DNA of 55,663 bases from Tannerellaceae bacterium (GCA_031264865.1 JAISDJ010000007.1:1-55663), one strand, 5' to 3'. Shown: positions 1-11,629, counted from the stretch's first letter. The notes: a model not told the origin generated them from the sequence alone. Numbers and translations: made by a program.

Positions 1-101
1 CCTTGCGAAACATCTTTCAGTTGATAAGTCTCGAAAGCTCCTTTTTCTTTCGGGCCTTTCTGACGCCAAACTTTCAGCGTGATATTTATATTTTTATCCA
101 T
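1..101 (-). CDS. sdhB: Succinate dehydrogenase/fumarate reductase iron-sulfur subunit, N-terminal part (runs off window)
   Basis: Minus-strand ATG at 101 gives MDKNINITLKVWRQKGPKEKGAFETYQLKDVS..., directly downstream of the flavoprotein gene in sdhC-A-B order. Confidence 0.85.
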   Translation of the reverse strand, partial: MDKNINITLKVWRQKGPKEKGAFETYQLKDVSQ

Positions 102-107
102 TGTTGT

Positions 108-2048
108 TTAGTTTTTGTAATTTCTTTGTTGACGAACTACGAATTCATAATCAAGCGGTTCTTTATACATAACCGGATCTTTGTCTTCTCCCTGGTATGC
201 CCAGCAAGAAACGTAAGAGAACTGATCATCCCGGCGCAACGCTTCCCCGTCGGGCGTTTGGTACTCTTCGCGGAAATGTCCGCCACAAGATTCGGCGCGG
301 TCGTATGCATCGTGCGCCATCAATTCGCCTATTTCGAGGAAATCGGCCAAACGCAACGCTTTTTCAAGCTCTACATTTAAGTCTTCGGCTTTACCGGGGA
401 TACGTACATTACTCCAGAACTCTTTCTTCAGCTTTTTAAGCATTTCGATCGCTTCTTTCAATCCTTCGGCATTACGAGCCATACCTACGTGATCCCACAT
501 GATATGTCCTAACTCCTTGTGGATACTGTCAACAGAGCGTTTACCCTGGATAGCCATCAAACAATTAACACGTTCTTTGATTTGTTTTTCGGCTTCGTCA
601 AATTCAGGCAGATCCGTACTGAAACGTGGTACCTGTATCTGGTCGGCCAAATAATTCTGAATCGTATAAGGCAATACGAAATAGCCGTCGGCCAGCCCTT
701 GCATCAATGCTGAAGCCCCCAAACGGTTTGCGCCATGATCGGAGAAATTGGCTTCACCAATGGCAAATAAACCAGGAACAGACGTCATCAGTTCATAATC
801 CACCCAAAGTCCACCCATTGAATAGTGGAGAGCGGGATAAATCATCATCGGTGTTTCGTATGGATTATCGTCGACAATCTTTTCATACATTTGGAATAAA
901 TTGCCGTAACGTGCTTCCACCACATTTTTGCCCAAACGATTGATCGCTTCGGCAAAGTCGAGGTACACAGCCTGTCCGGCTCCTACGCCGAAACCGGCGT
1001 CGCAACGTTCTTTTGCAGCACGAGACGCCACATCGCGTGGAACCAAGTTGCCGAATGCCGGATAACGACGTTCCAGATAATAGTCACGATCTTCTTCTTT
1101 AATTTGTGTCGGTTTCAATTTACCTGCACGGATTGCTTCGGCATCTTCTTTTTTCTTCGGAACCCAGATACGGCCATCGTTACGAAGCGATTCCGACATC
1201 AGGGTCAGTTTAGATTGAAATTCGCCATGCACCGGAATACAAGTCGGGTGAATCTGAACCATACAAGGGTTGGCAAAATAAGCGCCATTTTTATAGCATT
1301 GCCAGGCGGCAGACCCATTCGATGCCATCGCATTGGTAGAAAGGAAGAAAGTATTCACATAACCACCTGTGGCAACCACTACGGCATGAGCAGAATAACG
1401 CTCTAGCTTACCAGTCACCAGGTTACGGGCAATAATACCACGGGCGCGTCCGTCTACCTTTACCACATCCACCATCTCATGGCGGGTGTACATTTTCACT
1501 TTATTCAAACCGATCTGGCGACTCAACGCAGAATAAGCACCCAGTAATAATTGTTGGCCGGTTTGTCCGCGGGCATAAAATGTGCGGGATACCTGTGCGC
1601 CACCAAAAGAACGGTTGTCTAGCAAACCTCCATATTCACGAGCAAAAGGAACACCCTGTGCAACACATTGGTCGATAATCGAGTTGGATACTTCAGCCAG
1701 ACGGTAAACGTTTGCTTCACGAGCGCGATAGTCTCCTCCTTTAATGGTATCATAGAACAGACGGTAAACAGAGTCGCCATCATTCTGATAGTTTTTAGCA
1801 GCATTGATACCTCCCTGTGCAGCAATCGAGTGCGCCCTGCGGGGAGAATCCTGTATACAGAAGCTTAATACATTAAATCCCATTTCGGCAAGTGAAGCGG
1901 CGGCAGAAGCACCGGCCAGGCCTGTTCCTACCACAATAATATCCAAACGACGTTTGTTGGCGGGATTCACTAATTTCTGATGTGCTTTATAATTAGTCCA
2001 CTTTTCAGCCAATGGGCCTTGAGGGTTTTTTGAATTTATCTGAGTCAT
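108..2048 (-). CDS. sdhA: Succinate dehydrogenase/fumarate reductase flavoprotein subunit
   Basis: 646 aa; FAD-binding [38 protein letters not shown] and [19 protein letters not shown] motifs. Confidence 0.95.
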   Translation of the reverse strand: MTQINSKNPQGPLAEKWTNYKAHQKLVNPANKRRLDIIVVGTGLAGASAAASLAEMGFNVLSFCIQDSPRRAHSIAAQGGINAAKNYQNDGDSVYRLFYDTIKGGDYRAREANVYRLAEVSNSIIDQCVAQGVPFAREYGGLLDNRSFGGAQVSRTFYARGQTGQQLLLGAYSALSRQIGLNKVKMYTRHEMVDVVKVDGRARGIIARNLVTGKLERYSAHAVVVATGGYVNTFFLSTNAMASNGSAAWQCYKNGAYFANPCMVQIHPTCIPVHGEFQSKLTLMSESLRNDGRIWVPKKKEDAEAIRAGKLKPTQIKEEDRDYYLERRYPAFGNLVPRDVASRAAKERCDAGFGVGAGQAVYLDFAEAINRLGKNVVEARYGNLFQMYEKIVDDNPYETPMMIYPALHYSMGGLWVDYELMTSVPGLFAIGEANFSDHGANRLGASALMQGLADGYFVLPYTIQNYLADQIQVPRFSTDLPEFDEAEKQIKERVNCLMAIQGKRSVDSIHKELGHIMWDHVGMARNAEGLKEAIEMLKKLKKEFWSNVRIPGKAEDLNVELEKALRLADFLEIGELMAHDAYDRAESCGGHFREEYQTPDGEALRRDDQFSYVSCWAYQGEDKDPVMYKEPLDYEFVVRQQRNYKN

Positions 2049-2082
2049 ACTATTTATTTTCTATTGATTACACCTATAATAA

Positions 2083-2775
2083 TTATAATATGCCAAGGCT
2101 CTTCAGGAAAAACACAATGGTTACAAATGCAAATCCCAGGCAAACAACGGTTGCAAAAATATTGGAAATAACCTGCCAGCGTTTCAGCCAGAGGGTATTA
2201 CTCCAACCGATCGTCTGGATAGCGCTCCAGAAACCGTGTGTCAGGTGAAACCATAAAGCTACATACCATACCAGGTAAAGCGCAACAATCAGCGGCTGAC
2301 TGAAATAATACTTGATAAATTCAGCTCCGGCTTGTGTAGAAACGGTTGCTCCACCCAAGGCTACCGTATGATGCCCCATTAATTCGGCAAACATCATCTT
2401 ATACCAGAATTGAGTAAAGTGCAATACGAGGAAGCCGACAACAATCAATCCAAGCACAAACATGTTTTGTGATGACCATTCCACATTTTTCGGACGAACA
2501 TTTACCGCATACTGGTTATTACCACGCGCTTTACGATTCTGCAAAGTCAACAGAATAGAATAAAGAATGTGAATAGCGAATCCCGCCGCCAACACCAGCG
2601 TACCGACCACTGCGTACCAATTGGAGCCTAAGAAAGAACAAATCCAGTTGTATGCCTCTTCCGAGAATACAGCCGCTATGTTCATAGACAAGTGAAACAG
2701 TAGAAACAAAATAAGGAAGACTCCCGATATGCTCATTATCAGTTTCTTCCCAATAGAAGAATTAAGTAACCACAT
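2083..2775 (-). CDS. sdhC: Succinate dehydrogenase/fumarate reductase cytochrome b subunit
   Basis: 230 aa, multiple TM helices; SSIGKKLIMSISGVFLILFLLFHLSMN start; upstream of sdhA. Confidence 0.92.
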   Translation of the reverse strand: MWLLNSSIGKKLIMSISGVFLILFLLFHLSMNIAAVFSEEAYNWICSFLGSNWYAVVGTLVLAAGFAIHILYSILLTLQNRKARGNNQYAVNVRPKNVEWSSQNMFVLGLIVVGFLVLHFTQFWYKMMFAELMGHHTVALGGATVSTQAGAEFIKYYFSQPLIVALYLVWYVALWFHLTHGFWSAIQTIGWSNTLWLKRWQVISNIFATVVCLGFAFVTIVFFLKSLGIL

Positions 2776-3088
2776 AAGATAATCAGTTTAAGTTATTTAC
2801 TTATATTTATAAATTTCAGTATCACTTTAACAATTCCACAAAGGTATGTTAATTCATGCTATCAAACAAATAGATTCCGGGTTTATTCAGAGCTATCGCA
2901 TGAAAGTATGAAAAAATACTTCACGAGCACTTACTTTGTACAGCATCTTTTTTGAGAAAGACGCCCACCTTTTTGAAAGAAGGTAGGCATGAAATTTTTA
3001 TCAGGTTGCGCGACGCGGCCTGACAAGGAAATCACTTATCTAAACGACATTGTTTTTAAAATACGAACCAAGGTATCAATAAAATCAC

Positions 3089-3096
3089 TATATTTG
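3089..3096 (+). promoter_or_regulatory. Bacteroidetes-type -7 box TATATTTG
   Basis: TAnnTTTG consensus about 18 bp before the lipoprotein ATG at 3114. Confidence 0.5.
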
Positions 3097-3113
3097 CATA
3101 TAGCCTGAGCAAA

Positions 3114-3875
3114 ATGAAAAAGATAGAACAATTAATCGTCATTGTTATTTTTTTTGTTATACTAATTACTTCCTGTGGGAAGGACAGTCCGTTGGAATCC
3201 GGTGATCTTGCCGAAGCCAATTTTTTATTATCCATCGAACTTCCCAAGACAAGGACAGGTATTCCTGTTTCCGATATTGAACAAGATAAAGTCATCATCT
3301 ATTACGGGGATATCCACCAAACGAGTTTCCAGCAAGGCAGTATAGTAGGCGATTCCCTTATTTTTAATTATCCTATACTCCTTAAAGTGGGCAACCCCGG
3401 CAGATTACGCGCAACCTATGTTCATGAAAGTTATCCAACGGTTATTCCCGGCGCGGAAACACTTTCCGACAGTTTGTTTGTAGACAGTGAAGATCCCTCC
3501 ACTATACAGATATCATACAGTGAAGATGAATATACGATTACGCTCAACTTCAAACATTGCCATGCATTAGCTGATTTCATCCTGCCGGAAGGCGAAACGA
3601 AAGAAGTAACATCTTTAATAGATAAGATTTTCGTGCTGGTATGTGAAAATAACGGTACAGAGAAAATGTATGTAGAAACAAGCTCCAAAGTAATCGTTCC
3701 GGCAGGCTGCTTACTAAAATATGTTACCCTATTCTTAACCGACGGGAAAGAATTTCAAATAAAAAACGACACGCCTATCCTATTCGAACGCAATAGGCGT
3801 TATTCCATTCGGTTGTCGCCGGATTTAAAAAGAATGACTATCGAACCGGAAGAAGGAAGCGAGAATTGGGAGTAG
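3114..3875 (+). CDS. Hypothetical lipoprotein
   Basis: 253 aa; signal peptide with lipobox-like ILITSCGK; no confident family. Confidence 0.75.
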   Translation: MKKIEQLIVIVIFFVILITSCGKDSPLESGDLAEANFLLSIELPKTRTGIPVSDIEQDKVIIYYGDIHQTSFQQGSIVGDSLIFNYPILLKVGNPGRLRATYVHESYPTVIPGAETLSDSLFVDSEDPSTIQISYSEDEYTITLNFKHCHALADFILPEGETKEVTSLIDKIFVLVCENNGTEKMYVETSSKVIVPAGCLLKYVTLFLTDGKEFQIKNDTPILFERNRRYSIRLSPDLKRMTIEPEEGSENWE

Positions 3876-3878
3876 AGG

Positions 3879-4856
3879 TCACATATTTTCGATATGATCC
3901 ATATTCTCAATCGTCTTTATTTGCTTTTTCATAAAAATAGCCGTATACTCGTAGTTTGATTTAGAGATTAATATAGAAAACTTTTTTAAAGAATCCAACC
4001 ATACTTTATATTCTAGTATCTTCCCAAGGTCATATTCAATAATCGGGCATATTTGATTATACCAGTTAATTACCATCTTTGTTTCTTTATGTTCTATATA
4101 GAGTATACTTGAATCGATATTGACTGTTGAAACGAATATATTAACCAAAGAGTTATATTCATTCCGGCCTGTTTTTAAAATAGACTCAAAATTTCGCATC
4201 ATATCCAGCAGTTCGTCTTTCAGCAACATCAATTCGTCTTTGGTAATCAACTCTCTCTTATAAAAATACTGGATATCTCTGACCGTATTCGATAATGCAT
4301 TAGGACACATGATGAGACTACTTTCATTATTCAAATACATAACTTGACTTAGTTTTTTTCGCAATTCTGTTAATTCAGCCGGTACCTTCAGCTCGGAAAA
4401 AGAGAAAAGTATAGACAAATCATCAATCTGATAAATCCATCGATAATAGTAGTACTTAAACAGATTTTCATATTTCGGAATTAAGAAAATATAGACCTTA
4501 TTAAAAGAGGAAATTGATTTAAACAAATTTATATCATCAATGAAACTATTTTTTAAGTTATAAAAAGACAGTAGCTTATTTATAAGGAGATCATTGGGCG
4601 AAAACTTTTCAAATTCTCCCATTATTTTAGCTTCTTTATTATCTTCATCTTTAACAATTACGTCTAAAGAAAAATTTAACCTTTTAGATAATTTTACTAA
4701 TTCCTCAAAAGTAAAAGGTATTTTCCCATTAACTCTTCTGTATATCGAGTCTTTCCCAAGATCAAGGATATCCATTATGTATTCTACAGGATTCTGATAA
4801 TCAGGAATATTTTTAATAATTGTATCTACTATTATGTTATTCAAATGCCTATCCAT
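3879..4856 (-). CDS. Helix-turn-helix transcriptional regulator with large C-terminal domain
   Basis: 325 aa; N-terminal HTH-like DILDLGKDSIYRRVNGKIPFTFEELVKLSKRLNFSLD; divergent from the 2043-aa surface protein. Confidence 0.75.
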   Translation of the reverse strand: MDRHLNNIIVDTIIKNIPDYQNPVEYIMDILDLGKDSIYRRVNGKIPFTFEELVKLSKRLNFSLDVIVKDEDNKEAKIMGEFEKFSPNDLLINKLLSFYNLKNSFIDDINLFKSISSFNKVYIFLIPKYENLFKYYYYRWIYQIDDLSILFSFSELKVPAELTELRKKLSQVMYLNNESSLIMCPNALSNTVRDIQYFYKRELITKDELMLLKDELLDMMRNFESILKTGRNEYNSLVNIFVSTVNIDSSILYIEHKETKMVINWYNQICPIIEYDLGKILEYKVWLDSLKKFSILISKSNYEYTAIFMKKQIKTIENMDHIENM

Positions 4857-4891
4857 CTTAACTGTTGGAATTATATTTATACTATGAAAAA

Positions 4892-4909
4892 CAAATGATT
4901 TATCATTTG
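4892..4909. promoter_or_regulatory. Perfect 8-bp-arm palindrome CAAATGAT-TT-ATCATTTG upstream of the HTH regulator
   Basis: Read directly; 36 bp upstream of the regulator start codon; candidate operator. Confidence 0.5.
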
Positions 4910-5420
4910 AGTGTTAGAGTTTATTATATTTGTAAGTAGAAAATTATCTTGAATAAATCTACACAAAGATACATTTGAAAAATATTCATTTTTCATTTTA
5001 TATTTATTATTTAAGAGATTTCTATAATCAATTATTCGCTCTTTTTGCATTTAAGTAGATAGGTAAATCTATTTTGTCTTTTTTAGAAACAAACGAACGC
5101 TATTTTTCATTTATATTAAAATAGAATGCATAAAAACAGTCTGTTTTATCGTTTACCGCATACATGCTATACATATCATTAGTTTATACTGTAAATAAAC
5201 AGCTAATATGTATAATATCAAAATCATAATTCTCATTAATTACCACACAAATATTATTTCATTTATTTTTCTTTGTCATAAAATTTCGTCTCACAAATTG
5301 TATGGTTTTTTTAAACGAATAAAAAAGATAAGATATATGTCTGTAAAAAGAATTCTTACCCAAAGAGATAATTTTCACCTTTACATCTATTACATTTAAT
5401 TAGAAATTAATTCACTAAAG

Positions 5421-8400
5421 ATGAAGAAAACAATATACATTAAAATAATACTTTTATTTGTTTCTCTTACACTTGGAATTACAGAGGTAAAGGCGCAAAT
5501 GAATATTTATGTATCTCATACTGCCTCCGCAACAGGTGGAGGTTCTGGTTCGAAGACTTCTCCGTATAATATAAGCGAATTATTTGACAATGTGATTAAG
5601 ACTAAGCTGAAGTTTGCGACCGATACGGTTAATATCTTTTTTGAAAAAGGAGGTACGTATTACACAGGTTCTTTTGCATCTCGCGGCTATAACGGATTTA
5701 ATGCAGATGCCTGGAATGGTAAAACCGTCATATTGGATGCTTTTGGGAATGGTTCTCCCGTTATATTCGATGGTAACAACCAAAACGTATTCGCTGATAT
5801 AGATCGCGGACGTTCAGCAAACGACCAGTTTACATTAAACGTTACAAACATAATCTTCCAAAATTTTGAAGGAAATAATGGCTATCCTTTTATATTTGTC
5901 AATTACTGGAATACATTAAATATGGACAATGTAACTATACAGAACTGTAATAATATCCAGGGATATTTATTTCATATAAATTGTAATTCGGCGCAATTTA
6001 CCCTTTCCAATAGTAGTATTATTAATAATAACAGAGGTGATAATCACTTGATTTATCTTCAGAATGCTAAGGTTGCATATATCTACAATAACACCTTTTC
6101 TTATAACACTACAACCGCTCATGGTATAAATATAGCAACAGATGATGTTAATTTCTTTAATAATACCATCTACAATTCGGGAACGTTGCGTATCAACAAC
6201 AGCTCAACTAAAAAAAGAATTATCAACAATTTAGTTGTAGGGACATCAACTATTTCTTTAGAAGGAATGAGCCTCGGACATCGCGCCGGATTAAAGAATA
6301 ATGTTTCGGGAACAGAATACTGGCAGGCAGGTAATACATTAACATTCTCCTTTACCAATACTCAGTTTGAACAATATATTGATACGCTACTGACAAATAA
6401 TAACAAACCGGGCGGTCGGTTCCATAAACTAAAAAACACATCCGACCCCAATCATTTGTTTTTGGGGAAAGGAGTTTCCGTTCCCGATTTACAAAAGGAT
6501 GTTACGATCTATTTGGATAAAGATCAATCCGGCAATAAACGTTCGGATCATTTCCCAATATCTTTAGGCGCTATTGATTATTGGAATTGTATATTATCCC
6601 AGTCTTCTATTATAACGATCTTGTTTAACTCAGACGAAGGAAGCAAACTTCCTTTGCCAAAAGAAATTGATTTAAATGAATTTGTTTTAGAAACACCCCC
6701 AGGAGTTGATCACAGTCAATTAAATTTTGAATTGGTAAACAAATCCATGAAATATGGAACGCTATCCAACCTGACACCTGATAAAAAAACAACTTTTACC
6801 CCGGCTACTCCGGGAGGTAAACCAGTAGGCATTAATATAACGGATTCATTCTCTTATAAGGTTAGTCAGATGATAAACGGTGTTTTGTACGAAAAAACAG
6901 CCTTTGTTAAAGTGATTATTGTAGACATGAACGAACCGGTCGGTTATATAGATCCGGCCAACTATCCGAGTACCTGTTTTGATTTCATGGGTAAGATTAC
7001 ATTTTCCGGGGATCATCGATTTATGACGGACAAAGGCCATTATTTAGTTGGATATGCTATCCCGCTTGTGGCGGATTTGAATAAAGACGGCTATCCGGAA
7101 ATTATAGCTTTTGGTAAAAGAGGCACTGGTTCCAGCAGTCATTATGACTCTGTCCACATTTTTAATGGACAAACGGGGAAGCATATTTGTGGTTTACAAA
7201 TAGCTTCGAGTGAATTTTCACACGACGGCTGGCATCCTTCTCCTTCGCCGGCTGTCCTTGTAGATGCAAACAGAGACGGGATTGTTGAGCTTATCATGGC
7301 ATTTCCTCAGGGTGGAGGAGGAGATTCAGGATATGCAGGAAAAGTTGTTTCTTTTAATCTCCGCCCAAAAGACTCTACTTATGTGTTGGAACATAATAGA
7401 ACGTTTCCTGTCAGTTATGGAGATGGCATAACATCCAAAGCTTCACTTCCCACACCACAAGTATGTGATTTAGACGGAGACGGCACGCCTGAATTGCTTG
7501 TCTACAATAAAGTATATGACGCCGTAAGTGGAGAATTATTATTTACCATCGACCAAAACTATATGGGGCGCAACCCGATGGCCAGATACGATAATGACAG
7601 ATTTCAGGTGTTTCCCTATATTTATGATTTAGATGGAGACGGCATTTATGATATCGCCGCTGGCGGGAAAATGTATAAAGTCACCAAACCGGGTGGCGTT
7701 TGGAATATACAAGAAATAGTATTGAACAGTAGCGATGATCCGGGCGATGGTTTTACCGGAGTTGCAGATATTGATGGCGACGGTTTACCGGATATTGTTA
7801 CTGTTCGTGCGGTTACAAGGGATAATAACGGAAGTATTTTAGTTACGGTATGGAATCCCGGATTCTCCTCCAATGGCAAAGCGAATCCTCGTGTCATGGC
7901 TAAAAAAACGGTTAAATTCATAGACAGAGGCGGATACGGTAGTAATTCGTATGTATATATAGGAGACATTAACGGCGTTGAATATGGAGGGAAACGCCTG
8001 CCTGAAATTGCTGTCTTGTCAGGAAGTGTAGAATTTACTAATGAAGAAGTACATCCCAGCGTATCAGGCTTAACAGGAAGAAAGACCAATGGAGAAGGCG
8101 TTATTTTCGCACTCACTTTTGATGAAAAAGAAAAGGATATCACCCAAAAACTCAAATTCTCATTCTTTTTAGAACATAATGATGACTCAGTGGATACAGG
8201 GTTTACCATGTTTGATTTCGACAATGACGGAATTATGGAAATCTGTTACCGCGATAGAAGGACTTTACGAATTATAAAACCGACAAAATCATATGTCTCA
8301 TTAAATGAAAAAAGTGAAGACGTTATCTTATTTAATAAGACTGTCTATTCCGGAACAGGTTTTGAATATCCGGTTATTGCTGATATTGACAATGATGCGT

Positions 8401-11400
8401 CAGCCGAAATGATCGTAATGGGCTATCCAAATGATGGAGGATTCCATGGATTTATTTATGCGCTAGGAAGCAAGGGCGACAAATTCGCTCCGGCACGTCC
8501 TGTGTGGAATCAATTTATTTACGATCCGTTCAAAATTAATGACGACTTAACAACGCCTATTGGCCCAGCCAAAAACCGTTTGGCGTACAAATACAAACAT
8601 GAAGTAAGAAATGATGAAGGCGTTATAGAAAAAACAATAAATGATTATCAACCCTATAATGCCACGATCAATCAAACGCCTTATTTTACAACCTTATCGA
8701 ATGGCTCCGGGCAATTAAGCAGTTTTGAACCGATTATCTTCTTAACGGAATCTTATCTCGTGGCAGAAAATGCCGGAGAAGAGGCAAAACGCCCTAAGAT
8801 TATTATGGAGAAAGGCAAGTCCTTTATTGAAGTAACGATAGGCAATAAGGCTACGGCTAAAACGGATATTTCAATCAATACGCCCATTGCAATCTATGAA
8901 AGCCAGGTGAGTCCCTCTACTTTAGTGGGAAAAGTGAGTTTAAGTAATCTGGGGGTAACGTCGGCCATTAAAGCAGGTCGGGAAATGCGGATAAAAATAG
9001 CTGTTTCCAACGCCTATTCGACGTATCATGTCCGGTTGGGCGACGACAGTGGATACGACGACCAGGGAAATACGAATTGGAAATGGCGTTTCGGAACAAA
9101 TAATGAAGGACAAGGAGCCGGCACAAATGTTTCGAATCCTCCGGCTAATCCCGGCAGAGGGATCGGCAAAGCGCGCCGCGCCTATCGTGATTGTGACTGG
9201 ACAGACCAATCCGTAAAAGTATCATTTATCAATCTTAATCATGATGCCGCTACCGTACAGGAGTTCAAATCTGTTATGATTGATGTCCTTCATAACGATG
9301 AGATTAATATATCCGATTTATCGAATCCGTTTCCTACTCAGAAATCGGGTTTCAAAATGAGTAGTCAATATATCAGAGGTAAAGGCCCGGTAGCAGGTAT
9401 GCTTACTTTCTCCAACAACAATATTATTTATACGCATAACGGAACTATTCCACCTAATAATATCGATACATTTTCGTATGCATTCAAATATGCACCTACG
9501 GGCAGTGGGGTAGAAAAAGAATTTTTCGCCAATGTTTACATCTATATTATGCAGCCTGTATCAGGAAGTTTTGGCGTTTGTTATGGCGACAACCTCTCTG
9601 CTAAACTAAATGAGTCTCCTACAGGTATTCGTTTTATCTGGTGGAATGAGCAAAATCAATTACAATCGTCTTCCGATAGTTTAACGATTCATTTCGGCGC
9701 CATTACAACTTTTAATACATATACGGTCAAGCCGTTGTTAACCACATGGAATAATGACAGGATCGAATTTATTCCCGGACAACTGACGGTGAATCCATTG
9801 GGAGCCTTCGGTTCTAACGCCATTATGAAATGGACGGGAGGAATAGATACTAACTGGAATGACCCGCGCAACTGGATAGAAATAATAAACGGAGTGGAAG
9901 CTTCTGCCTCATCTGCACCTGCAAGATGCGTAGATGTTATCATTCCTTCCGATTTGGCAAACTATCCGATAATAACAAGCGCTGTCGCATGCTCGAAAAT
10001 TACAATGAAAAACCGCGCTATGATAGCCGGTATTCATTGGCTTACATATAATAATGCGCAGGTGGAACTAATGCTGAAACCGACAGAAAGGAACCGATTC
10101 ATCATGTGGTCGGCCCCTTTGATGAATATGTATTCGGGCGATTATCATTTCAAAAAAGGAAACGACCCTTATTGGGGAGATGTTTTCATGAATTTCTTCC
10201 AGGCTAAAAATCCGGATAATTTATCCAGCGTTGCTAAGGATAATCATTTTACGCCCACATTCAAAAACGCAGGATTCGAATTAAGCCAGGGACAAGCGTT
10301 TAATCTGAAACTGATTGCGACTTCTTTGAACAAAGATAGCATGTTTGTATTTCCCAAAACAGATAAAAGCTATACGGCAATGGATGGTACACAGTATAAT
10401 ACGCCTCGTAACGGCAATGCCGGTAAATTTATATCGGATGCTGTTATTGCAGCCGGGAATCGGGTGAATGTGCCAAGCGGCGCTATGTCCAGTTCAAACT
10501 ACATACAGGTAGTTAATCCTTTCATGGCTTATCTGGATATCAAGAGCTTTCTTACAAATAATACGAATCTTGAAAATGCAGTCAAGATTTGGAATGGCGG
10601 AATAAGCGCCCAACCTAACGCCACACCGGGAGATTTCATAACGATCTTACCGGATAAGACAAGCGACAATCGTTACATCATTGACAATGCAGATGATTGG
10701 TTTAATGACGGAACAAGCAATACGGGATATATCGCTCCATTACAATCGTTCTTTGTAAAGAAAGCATATTCCGGAGAAACAATCAGCACATTAAATATGA
10801 ATCCTGCCTGGACTACAACTATCAACTCTTCGCATTCAGGAGATTATACCTTACGAGCTGATGCAAAAGAAATAAATACGCTTCGTATCAAGGCTACTCA
10901 AAACAAAGAATCGAGCACAACTGTATTATTCTCCTATCCGGAAGCAACACCGAATTACAATAAAAACGAAGACTCCTACAAATTGTTTTCTTCAGAAATA
11001 ACGGTCTCGGTATACAGTCTCTCTCCTACCGGTGATCCGCTGGCAATCAATACAAGCAATAATTTCCAGAACACAGCTATTCGTTTGGGTATCCGTTTGA
11101 AAGAAGCTGGTACGATAACTTTTCACTTTTCCGGCATGGAAACATTTGGATATAAGACATATCTGATTGATCATTCACAGAATAACAAAAAAATAGATAT
11201 ACAGCAGAATCCAACCTATTCTTTCACTGTCGTTAAACAATCGGTCAATGATAAGGTAATAGAACTCAATAATCGTTTTACACTGGAAATGCAATATACA
11301 GGAAATATTCAGGTCGATAATGAAAATATTCAGGCAAAAAATTTAACTATAACATCAAAAAATGGATATATTCATATACAAACGCCGTCTGTTGCCAGTA

Positions 11401-11552
11401 GTTTGCAAATTTACAATATGGCTGGAACATTGGTTTACAATACCCATACTAAATCGGATAATTACCGAGTACATGTAGGCTCCCCGCAAACATATCTCAT
11501 AAAAGTGAAAATGAATGACGAATATATCGTAGAAAAAGTGTTCGTCAAATAA
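5421..11552 (+). CDS. Giant secreted surface protein: beta-helix-like N-terminus, FG-GAP/VCBS-like Ca-binding repeats, C-terminal T9SS type A-like sorting domain
   Basis: 2043 aa; signal peptide ending VKAQ; repeated DLNKDGYPE, DANRDGIVE, DLDGDGTPE, DLDGDGIYD, DIDGDGLPD, DFDNDGIME, DIDNDASAE; C-term LQIYNMAGTLVYNTHTKSDNYRVHVGSPQTYLIKVKMNDEYIVEKVFVK. Confidence 0.85.
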   Translation: MKKTIYIKIILLFVSLTLGITEVKAQMNIYVSHTASATGGGSGSKTSPYNISELFDNVIKTKLKFATDTVNIFFEKGGTYYTGSFASRGYNGFNADAWNGKTVILDAFGNGSPVIFDGNNQNVFADIDRGRSANDQFTLNVTNIIFQNFEGNNGYPFIFVNYWNTLNMDNVTIQNCNNIQGYLFHINCNSAQFTLSNSSIINNNRGDNHLIYLQNAKVAYIYNNTFSYNTTTAHGINIATDDVNFFNNTIYNSGTLRINNSSTKKRIINNLVVGTSTISLEGMSLGHRAGLKNNVSGTEYWQAGNTLTFSFTNTQFEQYIDTLLTNNNKPGGRFHKLKNTSDPNHLFLGKGVSVPDLQKDVTIYLDKDQSGNKRSDHFPISLGAIDYWNCILSQSSIITILFNSDEGSKLPLPKEIDLNEFVLETPPGVDHSQLNFELVNKSMKYGTLSNLTPDKKTTFTPATPGGKPVGINITDSFSYKVSQMINGVLYEKTAFVKVIIVDMNEPVGYIDPANYPSTCFDFMGKITFSGDHRFMTDKGHYLVGYAIPLVADLNKDGYPEIIAFGKRGTGSSSHYDSVHIFNGQTGKHICGLQIASSEFSHDGWHPSPSPAVLVDANRDGIVELIMAFPQGGGGDSGYAGKVVSFNLRPKDSTYVLEHNRTFPVSYGDGITSKASLPTPQVCDLDGDGTPELLVYNKVYDAVSGELLFTIDQNYMGRNPMARYDNDRFQVFPYIYDLDGDGIYDIAAGGKMYKVTKPGGVWNIQEIVLNSSDDPGDGFTGVADIDGDGLPDIVTVRAVTRDNNGSILVTVWNPGFSSNGKANPRVMAKKTVKFIDRGGYGSNSYVYIGDINGVEYGGKRLPEIAVLSGSVEFTNEEVHPSVSGLTGRKTNGEGVIFALTFDEKEKDITQKLKFSFFLEHNDDSVDTGFTMFDFDNDGIMEICYRDRRTLRIIKPTKSYVSLNEKSEDVILFNKTVYSGTGFEYPVIADIDNDASAEMIVMGYPNDGGFHGFIYALGSKGDKFAPARPVWNQFIYDPFKINDDLTTPIGPAKNRLAYKYKHEVRNDEGVIEKTINDYQPYNATINQTPYFTTLSNGSGQLSSFEPIIFLTESYLVAENAGEEAKRPKIIMEKGKSFIEVTIGNKATAKTDISINTPIAIYESQVSPSTLVGKVSLSNLGVTSAIKAGREMRIKIAVSNAYSTYHVRLGDDSGYDDQGNTNWKWRFGTNNEGQGAGTNVSNPPANPGRGIGKARRAYRDCDWTDQSVKVSFINLNHDAATVQEFKSVMIDVLHNDEINISDLSNPFPTQKSGFKMSSQYIRGKGPVAGMLTFSNNNIIYTHNGTIPPNNIDTFSYAFKYAPTGSGVEKEFFANVYIYIMQPVSGSFGVCYGDNLSAKLNESPTGIRFIWWNEQNQLQSSSDSLTIHFGAITTFNTYTVKPLLTTWNNDRIEFIPGQLTVNPLGAFGSNAIMKWTGGIDTNWNDPRNWIEIINGVEASASSAPARCVDVIIPSDLANYPIITSAVACSKITMKNRAMIAGIHWLTYNNAQVELMLKPTERNRFIMWSAPLMNMYSGDYHFKKGNDPYWGDVFMNFFQAKNPDNLSSVAKDNHFTPTFKNAGFELSQGQAFNLKLIATSLNKDSMFVFPKTDKSYTAMDGTQYNTPRNGNAGKFISDAVIAAGNRVNVPSGAMSSSNYIQVVNPFMAYLDIKSFLTNNTNLENAVKIWNGGISAQPNATPGDFITILPDKTSDNRYIIDNADDWFNDGTSNTGYIAPLQSFFVKKAYSGETISTLNMNPAWTTTINSSHSGDYTLRADAKEINTLRIKATQNKESSTTVLFSYPEATPNYNKNEDSYKLFSSEITVSVYSLSPTGDPLAINTSNNFQNTAIRLGIRLKEAGTITFHFSGMETFGYKTYLIDHSQNNKKIDIQQNPTYSFTVVKQSVNDKVIELNNRFTLEMQYTGNIQVDNENIQAKNLTITSKNGYIHIQTPSVASSLQIYNMAGTLVYNTHTKSDNYRVHVGSPQTYLIKVKMNDEYIVEKVFVK

Positions 11553-11596
11553 TGACATTGGGTTAGAGTCCCAATTTAGGTTTAAATTCTTATCTT

Positions 11597-11629
11597 AACC
11601 CGGGCATGTGAATGTCTGGGTTTTGTTTT
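11597..11629 (+). terminator. Rho-independent terminator after the giant surface protein
   Basis: AACCCGGGCAT-gtga-ATGTCTGGGTT stem (two mismatches) followed by TTGTTTTG. Confidence 0.65.
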
